From Deltaproteobacteria bacterium (GTDB lineage: Bacteria; Myxococcota_A; Polyangia; Haliangiales; SHYZ01): DNA of 58,966 bases. Position numbers and translations under genes: made by a program. Numbering within the stretch: the stretch's first letter is position 1; every line of letters starts with the position of its first letter. A model generated the notes under the pieces. That model worked only from the letters and a program-made list of their open reading frames with translations. It made no database searches and was not told the DNA's origin. The stretch lies in the NCBI GenBank assembly GCA_016210055.1, contig JACQUZ010000092.1:1-58966 (forward strand). The letters run 5' to 3'. Positions 40,859 to 50,262 of the stretch are shown one piece after another.

Positions 40859-42004
40859 ATGGAGAGTCTAAAAAAGTATCGCAAGTCGGGCCTCGATCAC
40901 TTCGTCAAGTTCGTGCGCGAGTTGCCCGTCATCCCGCCACAGAAGATCTTTTCGCGGCTCGAAGAGCTGGGCTACCGGGGACAAGAAGGGGCCCGCCGGG
41001 CTGTTTCGCTCATGGCGTATCGTCATGTCCGGCGGGTCAAGCGCTTGTACCTAGACGGCGTCAAGCGAGAGACCGTGTTGCCCAAGACGAACTACCTGTT
41101 CATTGGGCCCACGGGCTGCGGCAAGACCCACCTGATCGAGCTACTCTTCCAACATGTCCTCAAGCTGCCGACGGTCATCGTAGACATTACGACCTACTCG
41201 GAAACGGGCTATGTTGGCCAGGACCCGAGCACCATTGTGACGCGGCTGCTCCACGCCGCGGACGACAATCCACTACTCGCATCCATCGGTATCATTTGCC
41301 TGGACGAATTTGACAAGATCGCCTCGGGCCAGAACAACGCGATTTTCGCGGGTGCAGGGACCACCAAAGACGTGACCGGCATGGGCGTCCAGCGCGAGCT
41401 GCTCAAGATGTTCGAGGCAGGCGAAATCGTCGTGCCGCTCGAGCTTACCCATTCGACCTACGGCGATCACATCGTCATGTCCACGGCGGACGTGGCGTTC
41501 ATCGCCTGCGGGGCGTTCTCTGGCTTTCAGCAGGTCGCACGACGTCGAGGAGCCCAAGACCACATCGGATTCGGCCGAAAGCCACAGCGGGTCGGAAGCA
41601 TGGACGCCATCGCGGTCTCCTTTACCTCGGAAGAGGTCGAAAACGTCGCGAATTTCCAGGCGTATGGGTTCCTGCCCGAGCTCATGGCCCGATTCACCCG
41701 GGTAGTGCCGTTCAAGGCGTTAGACGCCGGGACGCTCAAGGACATCTTGAGATCCAGCGTGATTGACCGCCTCACCCGCGAATTTGACGATGAAGGGTTT
41801 CGCTTGGCGGTCACCGAAGAGGTGCTCGACCACGTGGTCGCAGAATCCTTGCGCCGCGAAACGGGAGCCCGTGGCTTGGCTTCAATTCTCACGCGCCACC
41901 TCGAAGACGCCGCGTTCGAAACGTTTGCCCAGCATCCAGGCGGCGAGGTTCGCGTGGAGCTCGCGGACGGCGAAATCCGCGTCGTAATCGAGCCGCTCGA
42001 CTAG
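40859..42004 (+). CDS. ClpX-like AAA+ unfoldase without zinc-binding domain
   Basis: The 381-residue protein has the AAA+ core of ClpX: Walker A FIGPTGCGKTHL, the pore-1 loop GYVGQD, Walker B IICLDEFDKIAS, a sensor 1 region (MSTADVAFIACGAFSG), and ETGARGLASIL (sensor 2). A short IGF sequence (DHIGFGRK), the ClpP-binding motif of ClpX, is present. The N-terminal Cys4 zinc-binding domain that recognises many ClpX substrates is missing, replaced by about 60 residues starting MESLKKYRKSG. It is therefore a specialised paralogue that may work with ClpP on its own substrates. It has its own TATAAT. Confidence 0.85.
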   Translation: MESLKKYRKSGLDHFVKFVRELPVIPPQKIFSRLEELGYRGQEGARRAVSLMAYRHVRRVKRLYLDGVKRETVLPKTNYLFIGPTGCGKTHLIELLFQHVLKLPTVIVDITTYSETGYVGQDPSTIVTRLLHAADDNPLLASIGIICLDEFDKIASGQNNAIFAGAGTTKDVTGMGVQRELLKMFEAGEIVVPLELTHSTYGDHIVMSTADVAFIACGAFSGFQQVARRRGAQDHIGFGRKPQRVGSMDAIAVSFTSEEVENVANFQAYGFLPELMARFTRVVPFKALDAGTLKDILRSSVIDRLTREFDDEGFRLAVTEEVLDHVVAESLRRETGARGLASILTRHLEDAAFETFAQHPGGEVRVELADGEIRVVIEPLD

Positions 42005-42022
42005 GAGCAGATCCCAAAGCCC

Positions 42023-42697
42023 CTAGCGGCGGCACATGGAGAGCGCCTGGGCCTTCGGCGGATCCACCCGCATGAGCCCAGCACAGGCGCCTTGGATCCA
42101 TCGCCGAAGGTCCTCGTCCCGACCTTCGGCAGGCACCTGATCCGCCGTCAGCAGCGCCTCCTGATAGGGTATTTTGGCCTCCGCCTCCACCACGCGGGCA
42201 ATGTCCTCGATATCCCCGATCCAGGATGCCCGTTCGACAGGCGCCCTCAAGTCTCCCGGAACAGGCGCACCGCGCATCTTGTCGGCAAACGCCGCGTGCA
42301 AGTCGCCAAGGCGCGAATTCCCGCCAATCACCCAACGGACGAGCCCGTACTTCACGACCTCCTGGTACAAGATCTGGGTCGTCTGGAACTGGTCTCTCGC
42401 CGACGTGACGACGCCGTCGAGGAATTGCTGCTCGGAAGAGGACTCCATGGGAAGCTCGTCAAAGTGCCGCCTCTCGCATTCGGCATGTGCCAAGACCGCT
42501 CGGGTGGCGGCCTCGCGGGCGGCCCCCGAATCTGATTCCAACAGCGCCTCGCGGGCGGCCTTGGCGTCCGTCGATTCCATCTTGCAGCTGGTAACGGGCT
42601 CGGGCGAGTTCACTGGGGTATAGGGCGGTGGAGGAGGAGGCTTTGCCGCGGCGCACCCCATGGAGACCGAAAAGGCGAGCAGCAGCGATCTGGACAT
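42023..42697 (-). CDS. lipoprotein of unknown function
   Basis: The 224-residue product has a lipoprotein signal (LLLAFSVSMGC, lipidated Cys about residue 15), a Pro-rich linker (AAAKPPPPPPYTP), and a helical mature domain with several charged residues and Cys (TSCKME, AECERR, GACAG, MCRR). The ATG at 42697 is preferred over the GTG at 42703. It is convergent with the ClpX paralogue (18-base gap). I recognise no domain. Confidence 0.75.
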   Translation of the reverse strand: MSRSLLLAFSVSMGCAAAKPPPPPPYTPVNSPEPVTSCKMESTDAKAAREALLESDSGAAREAATRAVLAHAECERRHFDELPMESSSEQQFLDGVVTSARDQFQTTQILYQEVVKYGLVRWVIGGNSRLGDLHAAFADKMRGAPVPGDLRAPVERASWIGDIEDIARVVEAEAKIPYQEALLTADQVPAEGRDEDLRRWIQGACAGLMRVDPPKAQALSMCRR

Positions 42698-42745
42698 GAC
42701 CACATTTTAGCTGTAAACCACTTGCCTTCGATAGGAGCGTTTCAC

Positions 42746-42988
42746 ATGTCCGAGGAGCAAGCTGTCCAAACTACCCCTTCGCGCGACGAAAAGAAGTGCA
42801 AGGTGGAAGGGTGCAAGCGCCCTTACCGCGCGAAGAGCTACTGTAACGTTCACTACAAGAAATGGCGCCACGGGGAACTCCCGAAGGGCCGCTATAAGAT
42901 CTGCACGAAGGAAGGATGCCGGAAGCCCCGGGCCCAAGGGAGCCTCTGTGCAGAGCACGCCGGAGGCGGAGAAGCCGCGGCGGCATAG
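42746..42988 (+). CDS. small double zinc-knuckle protein
   Basis: The 80-residue protein has two copies of C-x4-C-x9-C-x2-H: CKVEGC...YCNVH and CTKEGC...LCAEH. This spacing suits two small zinc-binding knuckles. Many Lys and Arg around them suggest nucleic acid binding. The ATG at 42746 follows an ATAGGAGCG site. It lies 29 bases before murA. The family is not named to my knowledge; related small vegetative or sporulation proteins with such knuckles occur in myxobacteria, but this is a recollection. Confidence 0.75.
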   Translation: MSEEQAVQTTPSRDEKKCKVEGCKRPYRAKSYCNVHYKKWRHGELPKGRYKICTKEGCRKPRAQGSLCAEHAGGGEAAAA

Positions 42989-43017
42989 AAGACCCGCCTT
43001 AGGCGTTCTTCGTACGC

Positions 43018-44280
43018 ATGGACAAGATTCATATCGAAGGGGGGCACAGGCTCCGGGGTGAGGTGCGCGTGAGCGGCGCGAAAAACGCGGCACTCCCCAT
43101 CTTGTGCTCCTCGATCTTGGCGGCCGACACGAGCGTGTACCGCAATGTGCCGGTCCTAAGAGATATTGCCACCATGGGCAAGCTCCTCAAAAACCTCGGC
43201 TGCGCGATCGAGGGGGAGCGAGCTGTCACGGTCGATTCGAGGCAAGTCAGCGGCTTTGAAGCCCCATATGAGCTCGTAAAAACAATGCGCGCCAGCGTGC
43301 TCGTTCTGGGCCCACTCGTCGCCCGCTATGGGCGAGCGCGCGTTTCCTTGCCTGGTGGCTGCGCGATCGGAGCACGGCCAATTGATCAGCACCTCAAGGG
43401 GCTCGAAGCCATGGGGGCCAGGATTTCTCTGGTCCACGGATATGTCGAAGCAAAGGCCAAGCGCCTGACCGGCGCACGAATTGTTTGCGACATTCCGACC
43501 GTCACCGGCACCGAAAACCTGATGATGGCTGCCGCCCTCGCCAAGGGGCACACCGTGATTGAGAACGCCGCCCGAGAACCCGAGGTAGAGGAGCTCGCTC
43601 GGGTGCTCAACAAAATGGGGGCGCGAATCCAAGGCGCCGGAACGTCGGCGATAGATATCGAGGGCGTGGATGAGCTGCACGGGATCGAGCACTCGGTGGT
43701 TCCGGACCGAATCGAGGCGGGCACGTTCATGGTGGCGGCCGCCATTACCCGGGGAGACGTGCTTGTTCGCGACTGCATGCCCGAGCACCTGGATGCTGTC
43801 ATTGCCAAGCTTCGCACCGCTGGTGCAGAGGTGACCGTCGAGGAGGGTGGTGTTCGTGTCAGAGCGCGCCACGAGCTCAACGCGGTCGACATCACGACCC
43901 AGCCTTACCCTGGATTTCCCACCGACATGCAAGCCCAGTTCATGGTGCTTGCTTCGGTCGCTCTCGGCCAAAGCGTGATCACGGAAACGATATTTGAAAA
44001 CCGCTACATGCACGTTCAGGAGCTGGCGCGGATGGGAGCGGACATCCACGTTGACGGCCGCACTTCCATCGTGCGTGGCGTACCCAAGCTTTCTGGAACC
44101 ACCGTCATGGCGACGGACTTGCGGGCGTCTGCGTCGCTTATCCTGGCAGGCCTGGTGGCGTCGGGAAAAACCGAGGTACTTCGCGTCTACCACCTTGACC
44201 GGGGGTACGAAAAAATCGAGAAAAAGATCCGCCCCTTAGGGGCGAAGATCCGCCGAGCGCACGTCAAGGGGGAGCTGTGA
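43018..44280 (+). CDS. murA: MurA, UDP-GlcNAc 1-carboxyvinyltransferase
   Basis: MurA starts peptidoglycan precursor synthesis by transferring enolpyruvate to UDP-GlcNAc. The 420-residue protein has [15 protein letters not shown], the loop [16 protein letters not shown] with the catalytic Cys (fosfomycin target), [11 protein letters not shown], and RPTSIV-like and [15 protein letters not shown] segments. Length is normal. The stop TGA overlaps the GTG of hisG. It is a fourth cell-wall locus in the window (dcw, murI, murA). Confidence 0.97.
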   Translation: MDKIHIEGGHRLRGEVRVSGAKNAALPILCSSILAADTSVYRNVPVLRDIATMGKLLKNLGCAIEGERAVTVDSRQVSGFEAPYELVKTMRASVLVLGPLVARYGRARVSLPGGCAIGARPIDQHLKGLEAMGARISLVHGYVEAKAKRLTGARIVCDIPTVTGTENLMMAAALAKGHTVIENAAREPEVEELARVLNKMGARIQGAGTSAIDIEGVDELHGIEHSVVPDRIEAGTFMVAAAITRGDVLVRDCMPEHLDAVIAKLRTAGAEVTVEEGGVRVRARHELNAVDITTQPYPGFPTDMQAQFMVLASVALGQSVITETIFENRYMHVQELARMGADIHVDGRTSIVRGVPKLSGTTVMATDLRASASLILAGLVASGKTEVLRVYHLDRGYEKIEKKIRPLGAKIRRAHVKGEL

Positions 44281-44909
44281 AGAAGCCCCTTGTTCTCGCG
44301 CTCCCTAAGGGACGCGTGCACGAGGAAGCCGCGGCGCTCTTCCGTCGCGCAGGGTACGATCTTTCCGCGTCCCTCGGCAGCTCACGCAAGCTTATCCACG
44401 ATTGCAAGGACCTGCGGGTGCTCGTCATCCGCTCCCAAGACGTGCCTACCTATGTCGAATATGGCGCCGCCGATCTTGGAATCGCGGGCAGCGACGTCCT
44501 GCTCGAGGCCGGTCGTGACCTCTACGAGCCTCTCGACCTGCGCATTGCTCCCTGTCGCATGTCCGTGGCCGAACCTCACGACCGCCCAGTGGACGAGCGA
44601 GGCCAAGTCCACCTGCGCATCGCGACCAAGTACCCCTCGTGCACGCGCAAGTACCTCGAGGAACGGGGGTTGGTCGCAGAGGTCATCAAGCTGTACGGAT
44701 CCGTAGAGCTTGGTCCCATCATTGGCCTGGCCGACCGGATCGTTGACCTGGTCTCCTCGGGTGAAACGCTAAGGCAGAACGGCTTGCGCGAGATCGAGGT
44801 AATCATGAACGTAACGAGCCGACTTGTGGTCAACCGTGCCAGCTTCAAGCTTCGCCACGACGAGATCGATACCCTTCTCCGCCGGCTGCGCAAGGTGAGA
44901 CCGGATTAG
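44277..44909 (+). CDS. hisG: ATP phosphoribosyltransferase, short form
   Basis: HisG starts histidine synthesis (ATP + PRPP). The 210-residue length is the short type, which needs the HisZ regulatory subunit. Motifs: [53 protein letters not shown] and [30 protein letters not shown]. The GTG start overlaps murA by 4 bases (GTGA), an unusual partner for a histidine gene. HisZ is not in the window. Confidence 0.95.
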   Translation: MKKPLVLALPKGRVHEEAAALFRRAGYDLSASLGSSRKLIHDCKDLRVLVIRSQDVPTYVEYGAADLGIAGSDVLLEAGRDLYEPLDLRIAPCRMSVAEPHDRPVDERGQVHLRIATKYPSCTRKYLEERGLVAEVIKLYGSVELGPIIGLADRIVDLVSSGETLRQNGLREIEVIMNVTSRLVVNRASFKLRHDEIDTLLRRLRKVRPD

Positions 44910-44939
44910 GCTACAATTGGCTGCTGGTCGAGTCGCCCC

Positions 44940-45638
44940 ATGGCTCTCCCATCGGCAACAGTGCTCGCGCTAGCCCACGAAGTCCGGCTACACCCTCGTA
45001 TTGCGTACCAGGGTCTACTCGCCCATGCCACCGATCGGGCGAAGCTTTGTGGACAGCTCCCCCGGCTAGTCCCATTTCGCCGCGCCTACCATGGCGCTAT
45101 CGCCGTTGTCGACTGGGACCATCGCCTTCCCTCGAAGCACCTCGCCTTCCGCATTTACGCGTACTACGACGAAGCGTCCCTTTCCGCCGGCGAGGAGGCG
45201 TACGACAACCGGCTCGAAGAAATTGGCCAACGGGACCGATTCCCCGAGTTTGACGTGCCGGACTTCGACGGCCTGCCTGCCGACGAAGCGTACGAGGTTG
45301 AAATCACGCCGGAAGGCGACGTCTTGGGCTGCAGGCTGACGTCTGCGTGGCGTAGGGACGTGCGGGAGGTGGATGCGGTCGTAGGCGTGGGCATCGCTCG
45401 GGCGTCCGCCGAATACGCGCGCATTGCCGCGAGCGCGTCGGAGAGGCCCCGGCACCTAGGAGGCCTCGAGGCAGTGTCATGGACACCACCTTGCGAAAGT
45501 GGTCACCCGAGATGGACGCTCGACGTCTGGTACTTGCTCGCCTTCGATGGTCGCGTCGGCTCCGGCCGAGGCCTGCTCGTCGATCTCGACGAGCAGCGGG
45601 TGGTCGCAGTGCGTGATTTCTCGGTTCGCGCGGGTTAG
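44940..45638 (+). CDS. hypothetical protein
   Basis: The 232-residue protein has no signal peptide and no membrane segments. It has an acidic middle (RFPEFDVPDFDGLPADEAYEVEITPEGD) and a C-terminal part GRGLLVDLDEQRVVAVRDFSVRAG. A TACAAT sequence at 44912-44917 could be a -10. It does not match a family I recognise. It follows hisG by 30 bases and precedes the transporter gene by 50. Confidence 0.7.
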   Translation: MALPSATVLALAHEVRLHPRIAYQGLLAHATDRAKLCGQLPRLVPFRRAYHGAIAVVDWDHRLPSKHLAFRIYAYYDEASLSAGEEAYDNRLEEIGQRDRFPEFDVPDFDGLPADEAYEVEITPEGDVLGCRLTSAWRRDVREVDAVVGVGIARASAEYARIAASASERPRHLGGLEAVSWTPPCESGHPRWTLDVWYLLAFDGRVGSGRGLLVDLDEQRVVAVRDFSVRAG

Positions 45639-45688
45639 GCGGGGCGGTCAGGCGCGCACGGAACGCCTTCTGCATCTCCACGGGAGCC

Positions 45689-48577
45689 GTGGGGCTCACG
45701 AGTGGCATCTTTGACGTGCGCCCGGGCGAACGGTGGCGAACTTTTCTGCTCGTCCTGAGCATTCTCGCGATTGTCGCCGCCTACATGATGGTCAAGGCGG
45801 TTCGCGACGCGGTATTCCTCTCGAAGTTCGGGGCGACCGAGCTCGCTTTTCTCTTCATTATCTTGGCGGTCACGGCAGGCGTCCTTTCCGCCGTGGGAAC
45901 GCGCGTAGGCCAAAAGCACAGCATCCACGTGCGAATCCTGGCGACGCACGCCGTCGTCGCGGCCTCCCTGCTCGTCATCTGGATCGCCTTGCGGAAACAC
46001 GTGCCAGGAACTGCCTGGGTTCTCTACGTGTGGTCGGCATTTTTTGGCCTGTTCGTGATCGCGAACTTCTGGCTCCTGGCAAACCAGCTTTATGACGCTC
46101 GGGCAGCAAAACGCATCTTCCCCCTCCTCGGTGCCGGCGCCATTCTCGGCGGGGTAGTCGGTGGGCAAGCGACTTCCCTCGCGCTGGTCGTAGGTGCGGT
46201 GGACCTGCTGCCCATCATTTCTGGCGGATTCGTCTTGTCGTCGCTCCTGGCTGCCGGCGCCTGGCGACTGCGCCAACGACCTGCGCCGCAAGCGGACTTA
46301 GAGCGGATCCCAGAACCCCGGACCGACCCACGCGCCAGCGAGCAGCCCGGCCCGCAAGAAACGACGAGGGAGGGGTTTTCGCTCTCAGCCCGCACCGATT
46401 CAGGGCCCGCGCACCCCACTCTTGGGGAAGGTTTTCGTCTCGTCAGCGACAATCGTTACCTGCGGCTTATCGCGGGCCTTCTCCTCCTCGCGACGCTCGC
46501 CACGACCCTCGTCGACCTCCAGCTCAAGGCGGTGGTCAAGGAACACTTCGGCTCACACCGGGACGAAATGGCCGCCTTCTTTGGCCAGCTAACGAAGATA
46601 TTTTCGTTGGTCTCTCTGCTCGTGCAGGTGTTCGTCACGTCGCGCTTCCTCAAGCGATTTGGCGTGCGGACCGCCCTTTTGATTCTACCTGTGGCTCTCG
46701 CCCTCGGGGCAGGAGCCGTCACGTTTCACGTGTTCTTGGCGATTCCACTGGTCACAGCGGCCGCTCTTGCCAAGATCGGCGACGGTGGACTGCGATTTTC
46801 CCTCGACAAGGCGGCCATGGAGCTTCTCTACATCCCCGTCCCGGTGGCCGTAAAATCCAAGGCCAAGCCGGTCATTGACACGGTCGCCGACCGCACGGGA
46901 ACCGCGCTCACCGGAATCACCTGGCTTGCCATCACCATTGCAAGCGGAGCGGACACGCCTGGCCTGGTCGTCATTGCGTCGACGGTAACCCTGGGGATTC
47001 TGGCCTCGTGGTTGTTCCTCATCCTACGCGCCAGGAGGGAGTACGTGCAGGCTTTCCGCGTGGCCCTCCCGGGCCCAGTCGTCGATCCGCACGAGCTGCG
47101 AGTCGATCTCCGCGACGCACGCCAATCGCGTGCCGTGTGGCAAGCGATCCGCGCGCGTGACGAGCGATCCGTCATTCTTGGCCTCGATGTGCTGGATGCC
47201 TCCCCTCTTCCCGTCCCGCCCAGGGATGTTCGCCCGCTTCTAGACCATCCGGCTGCAGAAGTGAGGGCTAGGGCTCTTCTTCACCTCGAGGCCGCAGAAG
47301 ACACGACGGCGGTAGACAGGGCCATGCGCGCCCTTGGGGACGAGCACCAGGTCGTGCGTGAAGCTGCCGTGCGCTACCTCGCCCGAGCAAGCCCAGAAGT
47401 CCTCTTCGGGCTCGCCACTTCGCCCGACGCGCACGTTCGCCTCGCAGCCCTCGGGTGCATGGCCAAGCAAGGTCCGCACCACGCGCGCCTCGTTGCGGAT
47501 CAAGTGCGCCAGATCCTTTCGGGCCCGCTGGCCGAGGACTTTCGCTTGCGCCTCGAGGTGGCCCATGCCCTCGCGTGGCTCCCTGTCTCTCTCACGAGGG
47601 AAAACCTTTTGCGCCTCCTCCTCGACGAGGACACGCGCGTGGCACGCGCTGCAGGCGTCAGCGCCGGTCGCCTCGGCGACGTGACCCATGTGCCCTCTCT
47701 TCTACGTGCTCTCGAGGACAAGCGACACCGCGCCTCGGCTCGGGCGGCGCTCCTGGGATACGGCACGGCTGCGATCCCTGCTCTTGAGCAGGCAATGGAA
47801 AGTCCTTCGATATCAAGGACGGTCAAGCAGGCCGTCCCTTCTCTCCTCGCCGCGCTTGGTACCCAAGCCGCTGCGGACGTGCTGGTCAAAGTACTTCCCG
47901 GAGAAGACACGCGAATTCGCACCCGCGTGGTGCGTGCCCTGTGGCGCATTCGCCGGAGCACGGAGGTCACGCTGGGAAGAGAAGCATTTGAGCGGGCGAT
48001 GCTCCACGAGGCCAGGACCTACGCGCTGCACTTGGAGGCACTGGCACGCGAGGGTGCCGACGACGTGAGCTCGGGCGCACGGCTACTCCGTCGCGCCCTC
48101 GAGGAGAAGCTCGAGGACGACCTCGAGCGCATCTTCCGCCTCCTCGGCTTGCACTACCCAGAGCGTGAGATCCTTGCCGCCTATTACGGCATCAAGAACG
48201 GCGAGGCCAGTGTCCGTGCGAGCGCCCTGGAGCTTCTCGACAACCTCATCGAGAACCCGCTCAAGTCCGTGCTCTTGGCCCTTTTCGAAGAGAGCGGCAC
48301 AGGCAGGGCCACGCCCGCCAGGACAGGGTGGCGCCGAGTTCCGCCGAGAAGTCGGGTGGAAACCCTCCGCGCCCTCGCGACGGATCCGGATCCCTGGCTT
48401 CGCTCGTGCGCACTATTTGCCATCGGCGAAGCCCAGATCGTAGAGCTGTCTCCCGAAGTGCACGCCGCCGCAAGCGATCCGGACCCACGCGTTCGCGAGG
48501 CTAGCCACCTGGCGGCAGGCCGACTGCAAAACGGAGCCACCCTGAGACCCGACTCGAATCATGCTCACGACGATTGA
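45689..48577 (+). CDS. nucleotide-translocase-like membrane protein fused to HEAT repeats
   Basis: The first 450 residues form about 12 membrane helices and resemble the ATP/ADP translocase (NTT/Npt) group of the MFS clan, for example MMVKAVRDAVFLSKFGATELAFLF, IANFWLLANQLYDARAAKRIFPLLGAGAILGGVVGG and VTAAALAKIGDGGLRFSLDKAAMELLYIP. Residues about 480-950 are HEAT-like helical repeats (for example VRARALLHLEAAEDTTAVDRAM, VREAAVRYLARAS, VRLAALGCMAKQG). The 962-residue size fits this combination. The start is GTG at 45689. The last 17 bases overlap the start of the cNMP-binding gene. Substrate is unknown; free-living bacteria carrying this family may use it for nucleotide sensing or transport. 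Confidence 0.8.
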   Translation: MGLTSGIFDVRPGERWRTFLLVLSILAIVAAYMMVKAVRDAVFLSKFGATELAFLFIILAVTAGVLSAVGTRVGQKHSIHVRILATHAVVAASLLVIWIALRKHVPGTAWVLYVWSAFFGLFVIANFWLLANQLYDARAAKRIFPLLGAGAILGGVVGGQATSLALVVGAVDLLPIISGGFVLSSLLAAGAWRLRQRPAPQADLERIPEPRTDPRASEQPGPQETTREGFSLSARTDSGPAHPTLGEGFRLVSDNRYLRLIAGLLLLATLATTLVDLQLKAVVKEHFGSHRDEMAAFFGQLTKIFSLVSLLVQVFVTSRFLKRFGVRTALLILPVALALGAGAVTFHVFLAIPLVTAAALAKIGDGGLRFSLDKAAMELLYIPVPVAVKSKAKPVIDTVADRTGTALTGITWLAITIASGADTPGLVVIASTVTLGILASWLFLILRARREYVQAFRVALPGPVVDPHELRVDLRDARQSRAVWQAIRARDERSVILGLDVLDASPLPVPPRDVRPLLDHPAAEVRARALLHLEAAEDTTAVDRAMRALGDEHQVVREAAVRYLARASPEVLFGLATSPDAHVRLAALGCMAKQGPHHARLVADQVRQILSGPLAEDFRLRLEVAHALAWLPVSLTRENLLRLLLDEDTRVARAAGVSAGRLGDVTHVPSLLRALEDKRHRASARAALLGYGTAAIPALEQAMESPSISRTVKQAVPSLLAALGTQAAADVLVKVLPGEDTRIRTRVVRALWRIRRSTEVTLGREAFERAMLHEARTYALHLEALAREGADDVSSGARLLRRALEEKLEDDLERIFRLLGLHYPEREILAAYYGIKNGEASVRASALELLDNLIENPLKSVLLALFEESGTGRATPARTGWRRVPPRSRVETLRALATDPDPWLRSCALFAIGEAQIVELSPEVHAAASDPDPRVREASHLAAGRLQNGATLRPDSNHAHDD

Positions 48578-49016
48578 AAAGGTACTGTTCTTCCAGCAGT
48601 TGCCGCTCTTTCAGTCGGTTCCGACAGAAGCGCTCGCACACCTGTCTCACGTGTCGGAAGAAGTACACGCGTCCGATGGGGAAACATTGTTCCGCCCAGG
48701 AGACTTGGCAGACCGGGTGTACTTCGTCATGAGAGGTGAAGTCGAGCTGGAAGGCGAGCACGGGATCAGGGGAAAGAAGCCAGCAGGGAGCGACGTTGGG
48801 GCGTCCGCGCTCGTCGGAAAGGCTGGGGCAAGGCGGCTGTCTGCCCATGCCGTGGGACAAGTCGCCCTCCTTGTCGTCACCCGCGAGGATTTCTTTGAGG
48901 TCGTCGGCGAGCATCCCGAGCTGGCCGAGGCGCTGCTCATCGAGCTCGGGAATCGATGGGGCGCAGACAACCCCTGCAGCTTGGCGCTGGATCTCTCCCT
49001 CGTAGCTACCCCTTGA
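48561..49016 (+). CDS. cyclic nucleotide-binding-domain protein
   Basis: The 151-residue protein is one CRP-type cNMP-binding beta-barrel: LPLFQSVPTEALAHLSHVSEEVHASDGETLFRPGDLADRVYFVMRGEVEL and the following sheet. The phosphate-binding cassette is not complete (the usual GE..L....R.A is partly replaced by GSDVGASALVGKAGARRLSA), so it may not bind cAMP normally. No DNA-binding HTH is present. The gene overlaps the transporter-HEAT gene by 17 bases, which suggests a functional pair; fused transporter-HEAT-cNMP proteins are plausible elsewhere. Confidence 0.8.
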   Translation: MLTTIEKVLFFQQLPLFQSVPTEALAHLSHVSEEVHASDGETLFRPGDLADRVYFVMRGEVELEGEHGIRGKKPAGSDVGASALVGKAGARRLSAHAVGQVALLVVTREDFFEVVGEHPELAEALLIELGNRWGADNPCSLALDLSLVATP

Positions 49017-49029
49017 CGCGTGGGGTGTC

Positions 49030-50262
49030 ATGGATTTCCATGCCGTCGTGGGGCCTGGAAATGGAGATGTCGTCATCGTCGGGGCGGGACCGGCCGGAGT
49101 GAGCACGGCCCTCATGCTGCTCCGCGCTGTCCCGAGCGCCGCATCGCGCCTGATCGTGCTGGAACGGGCGAAGTTTCCCCGAGATAAGATATGCGCCGGA
49201 GCCATAGCAGCCAGAGGCGAGCGGGTCTTGCGTGAGCTTGACGCGGTCCCTGACGTTCCGTCGGCCTGGATCCACGGCATTTCACTTAGGTCAGCTGGGA
49301 AAGAAGCAGCCGTGGAGCTGACGGCGCCGATCGGCCGCGTGGTCCGCCGTCTCGAGTACGATGCTGCTCTCGTCGAAATCGCACGCCAGCGCGGCGTCAA
49401 GATAGTCGAGGATACCCAGGTGGTCGGTATCTCCCCCCTCGAGGAAGGAGCCCAGGTCGAAACCACCAGAGGCGTCTTGCGAGCCGCCGTTGTCGTTGGA
49501 GCTGACGGGGTAGGGAGTGTTGTCCGCAAGGCCATTGGTTGCGATGGCGCTGGCTCGCTGCGCGCTCAGGTGGTCGAAGTAGACACGGAACCCACAAGCT
49601 CGGACCGGAAGGCGAGCCTTCTGCACTTTGATCTCAACGACACCACGCTGGCGGGCTACACCTGGGACTTCCCGACGATCGTCGACGGACAACGGCTCAT
49701 GTGCCGAGGCGTCTACCAGGTTCGTGGCGCTGGCGATACGACCGATGTAGGAACCAGGCTCGACGCACGCCTCGAAGCGCTAGGCCTCGATCCGACCCAA
49801 TACAAGCGCAAGCGGTACGCTGAGCTTGGATTCGCGCGCAGGGCCAAGATCGCCAAAGATGCGGTCCTCCTGGTCGGGGAAGCCGCTGGAATCGACCCAG
49901 GAACGGGCGAGGGCATCGCACCGTCCCTCAGATACGGTGCGATTGCAGGCAGGTTCATCGCCGAGGTGCTCGACGGGAAAGCGCGCGTGTCTGACTGGCC
50001 ACGGGCCCTCGCACGGTCTGGACTCGGAAAGGATCTCCTACTGCGCAGCACGGTGACGCGTGCCTACCATGCGGGCGGAAGATCTTCCATCGATAGGTTT
50101 CTCACGCGCAGCCCGCGTGCGCTTCGGGCGGGCTGCCAGTACTTTGGAAATCAACCGATTCCTCGCACGCAGCTCCTGCGCCTAGTGTTCGGGGCCGTGG
50201 CCCAGACCGCTTGGCACTACGTGTCTTTCGCGAACTCACGACCGAGCACGTCGCCCATGTGA
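49030..50262 (+). CDS. FAD-dependent oxidoreductase, geranylgeranyl-reductase-like
   Basis: The 410-residue protein has an FAD-binding DVVIVGAGPAGVSTALMLL at the N-terminus, the FPRDKICAGAI motif, VVVGADGVGSVVRKAIG and the FAD-binding VLLVGEAAGIDPGTGEGI (GD-type motif with E). This matches the geranylgeranyl reductase/halogenase-like group (PHBH fold), which reduce isoprenoid or related chains. The substrate is not predictable. It starts 13 bases after the cNMP gene. Its end overlaps convergent lipB by 46 bases. Confidence 0.82.
   Translation: MDFHAVVGPGNGDVVIVGAGPAGVSTALMLLRAVPSAASRLIVLERAKFPRDKICAGAIAARGERVLRELDAVPDVPSAWIHGISLRSAGKEAAVELTAPIGRVVRRLEYDAALVEIARQRGVKIVEDTQVVGISPLEEGAQVETTRGVLRAAVVVGADGVGSVVRKAIGCDGAGSLRAQVVEVDTEPTSSDRKASLLHFDLNDTTLAGYTWDFPTIVDGQRLMCRGVYQVRGAGDTTDVGTRLDARLEALGLDPTQYKRKRYAELGFARRAKIAKDAVLLVGEAAGIDPGTGEGIAPSLRYGAIAGRFIAEVLDGKARVSDWPRALARSGLGKDLLLRSTVTRAYHAGGRSSIDRFLTRSPRALRAGCQYFGNQPIPRTQLLRLVFGAVAQTAWHYVSFANSRPSTSPM

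Noticed and set aside
43156..44193. Minus-strand open frame (345 codons) over murA
   Set aside because: murA motifs are complete on the + strand.
48501..49535. Minus-strand open frame (344 codons) over the cNMP and FAD oxidoreductase genes
   Set aside because: Both + strand genes have clear motifs; antisense frame has none.
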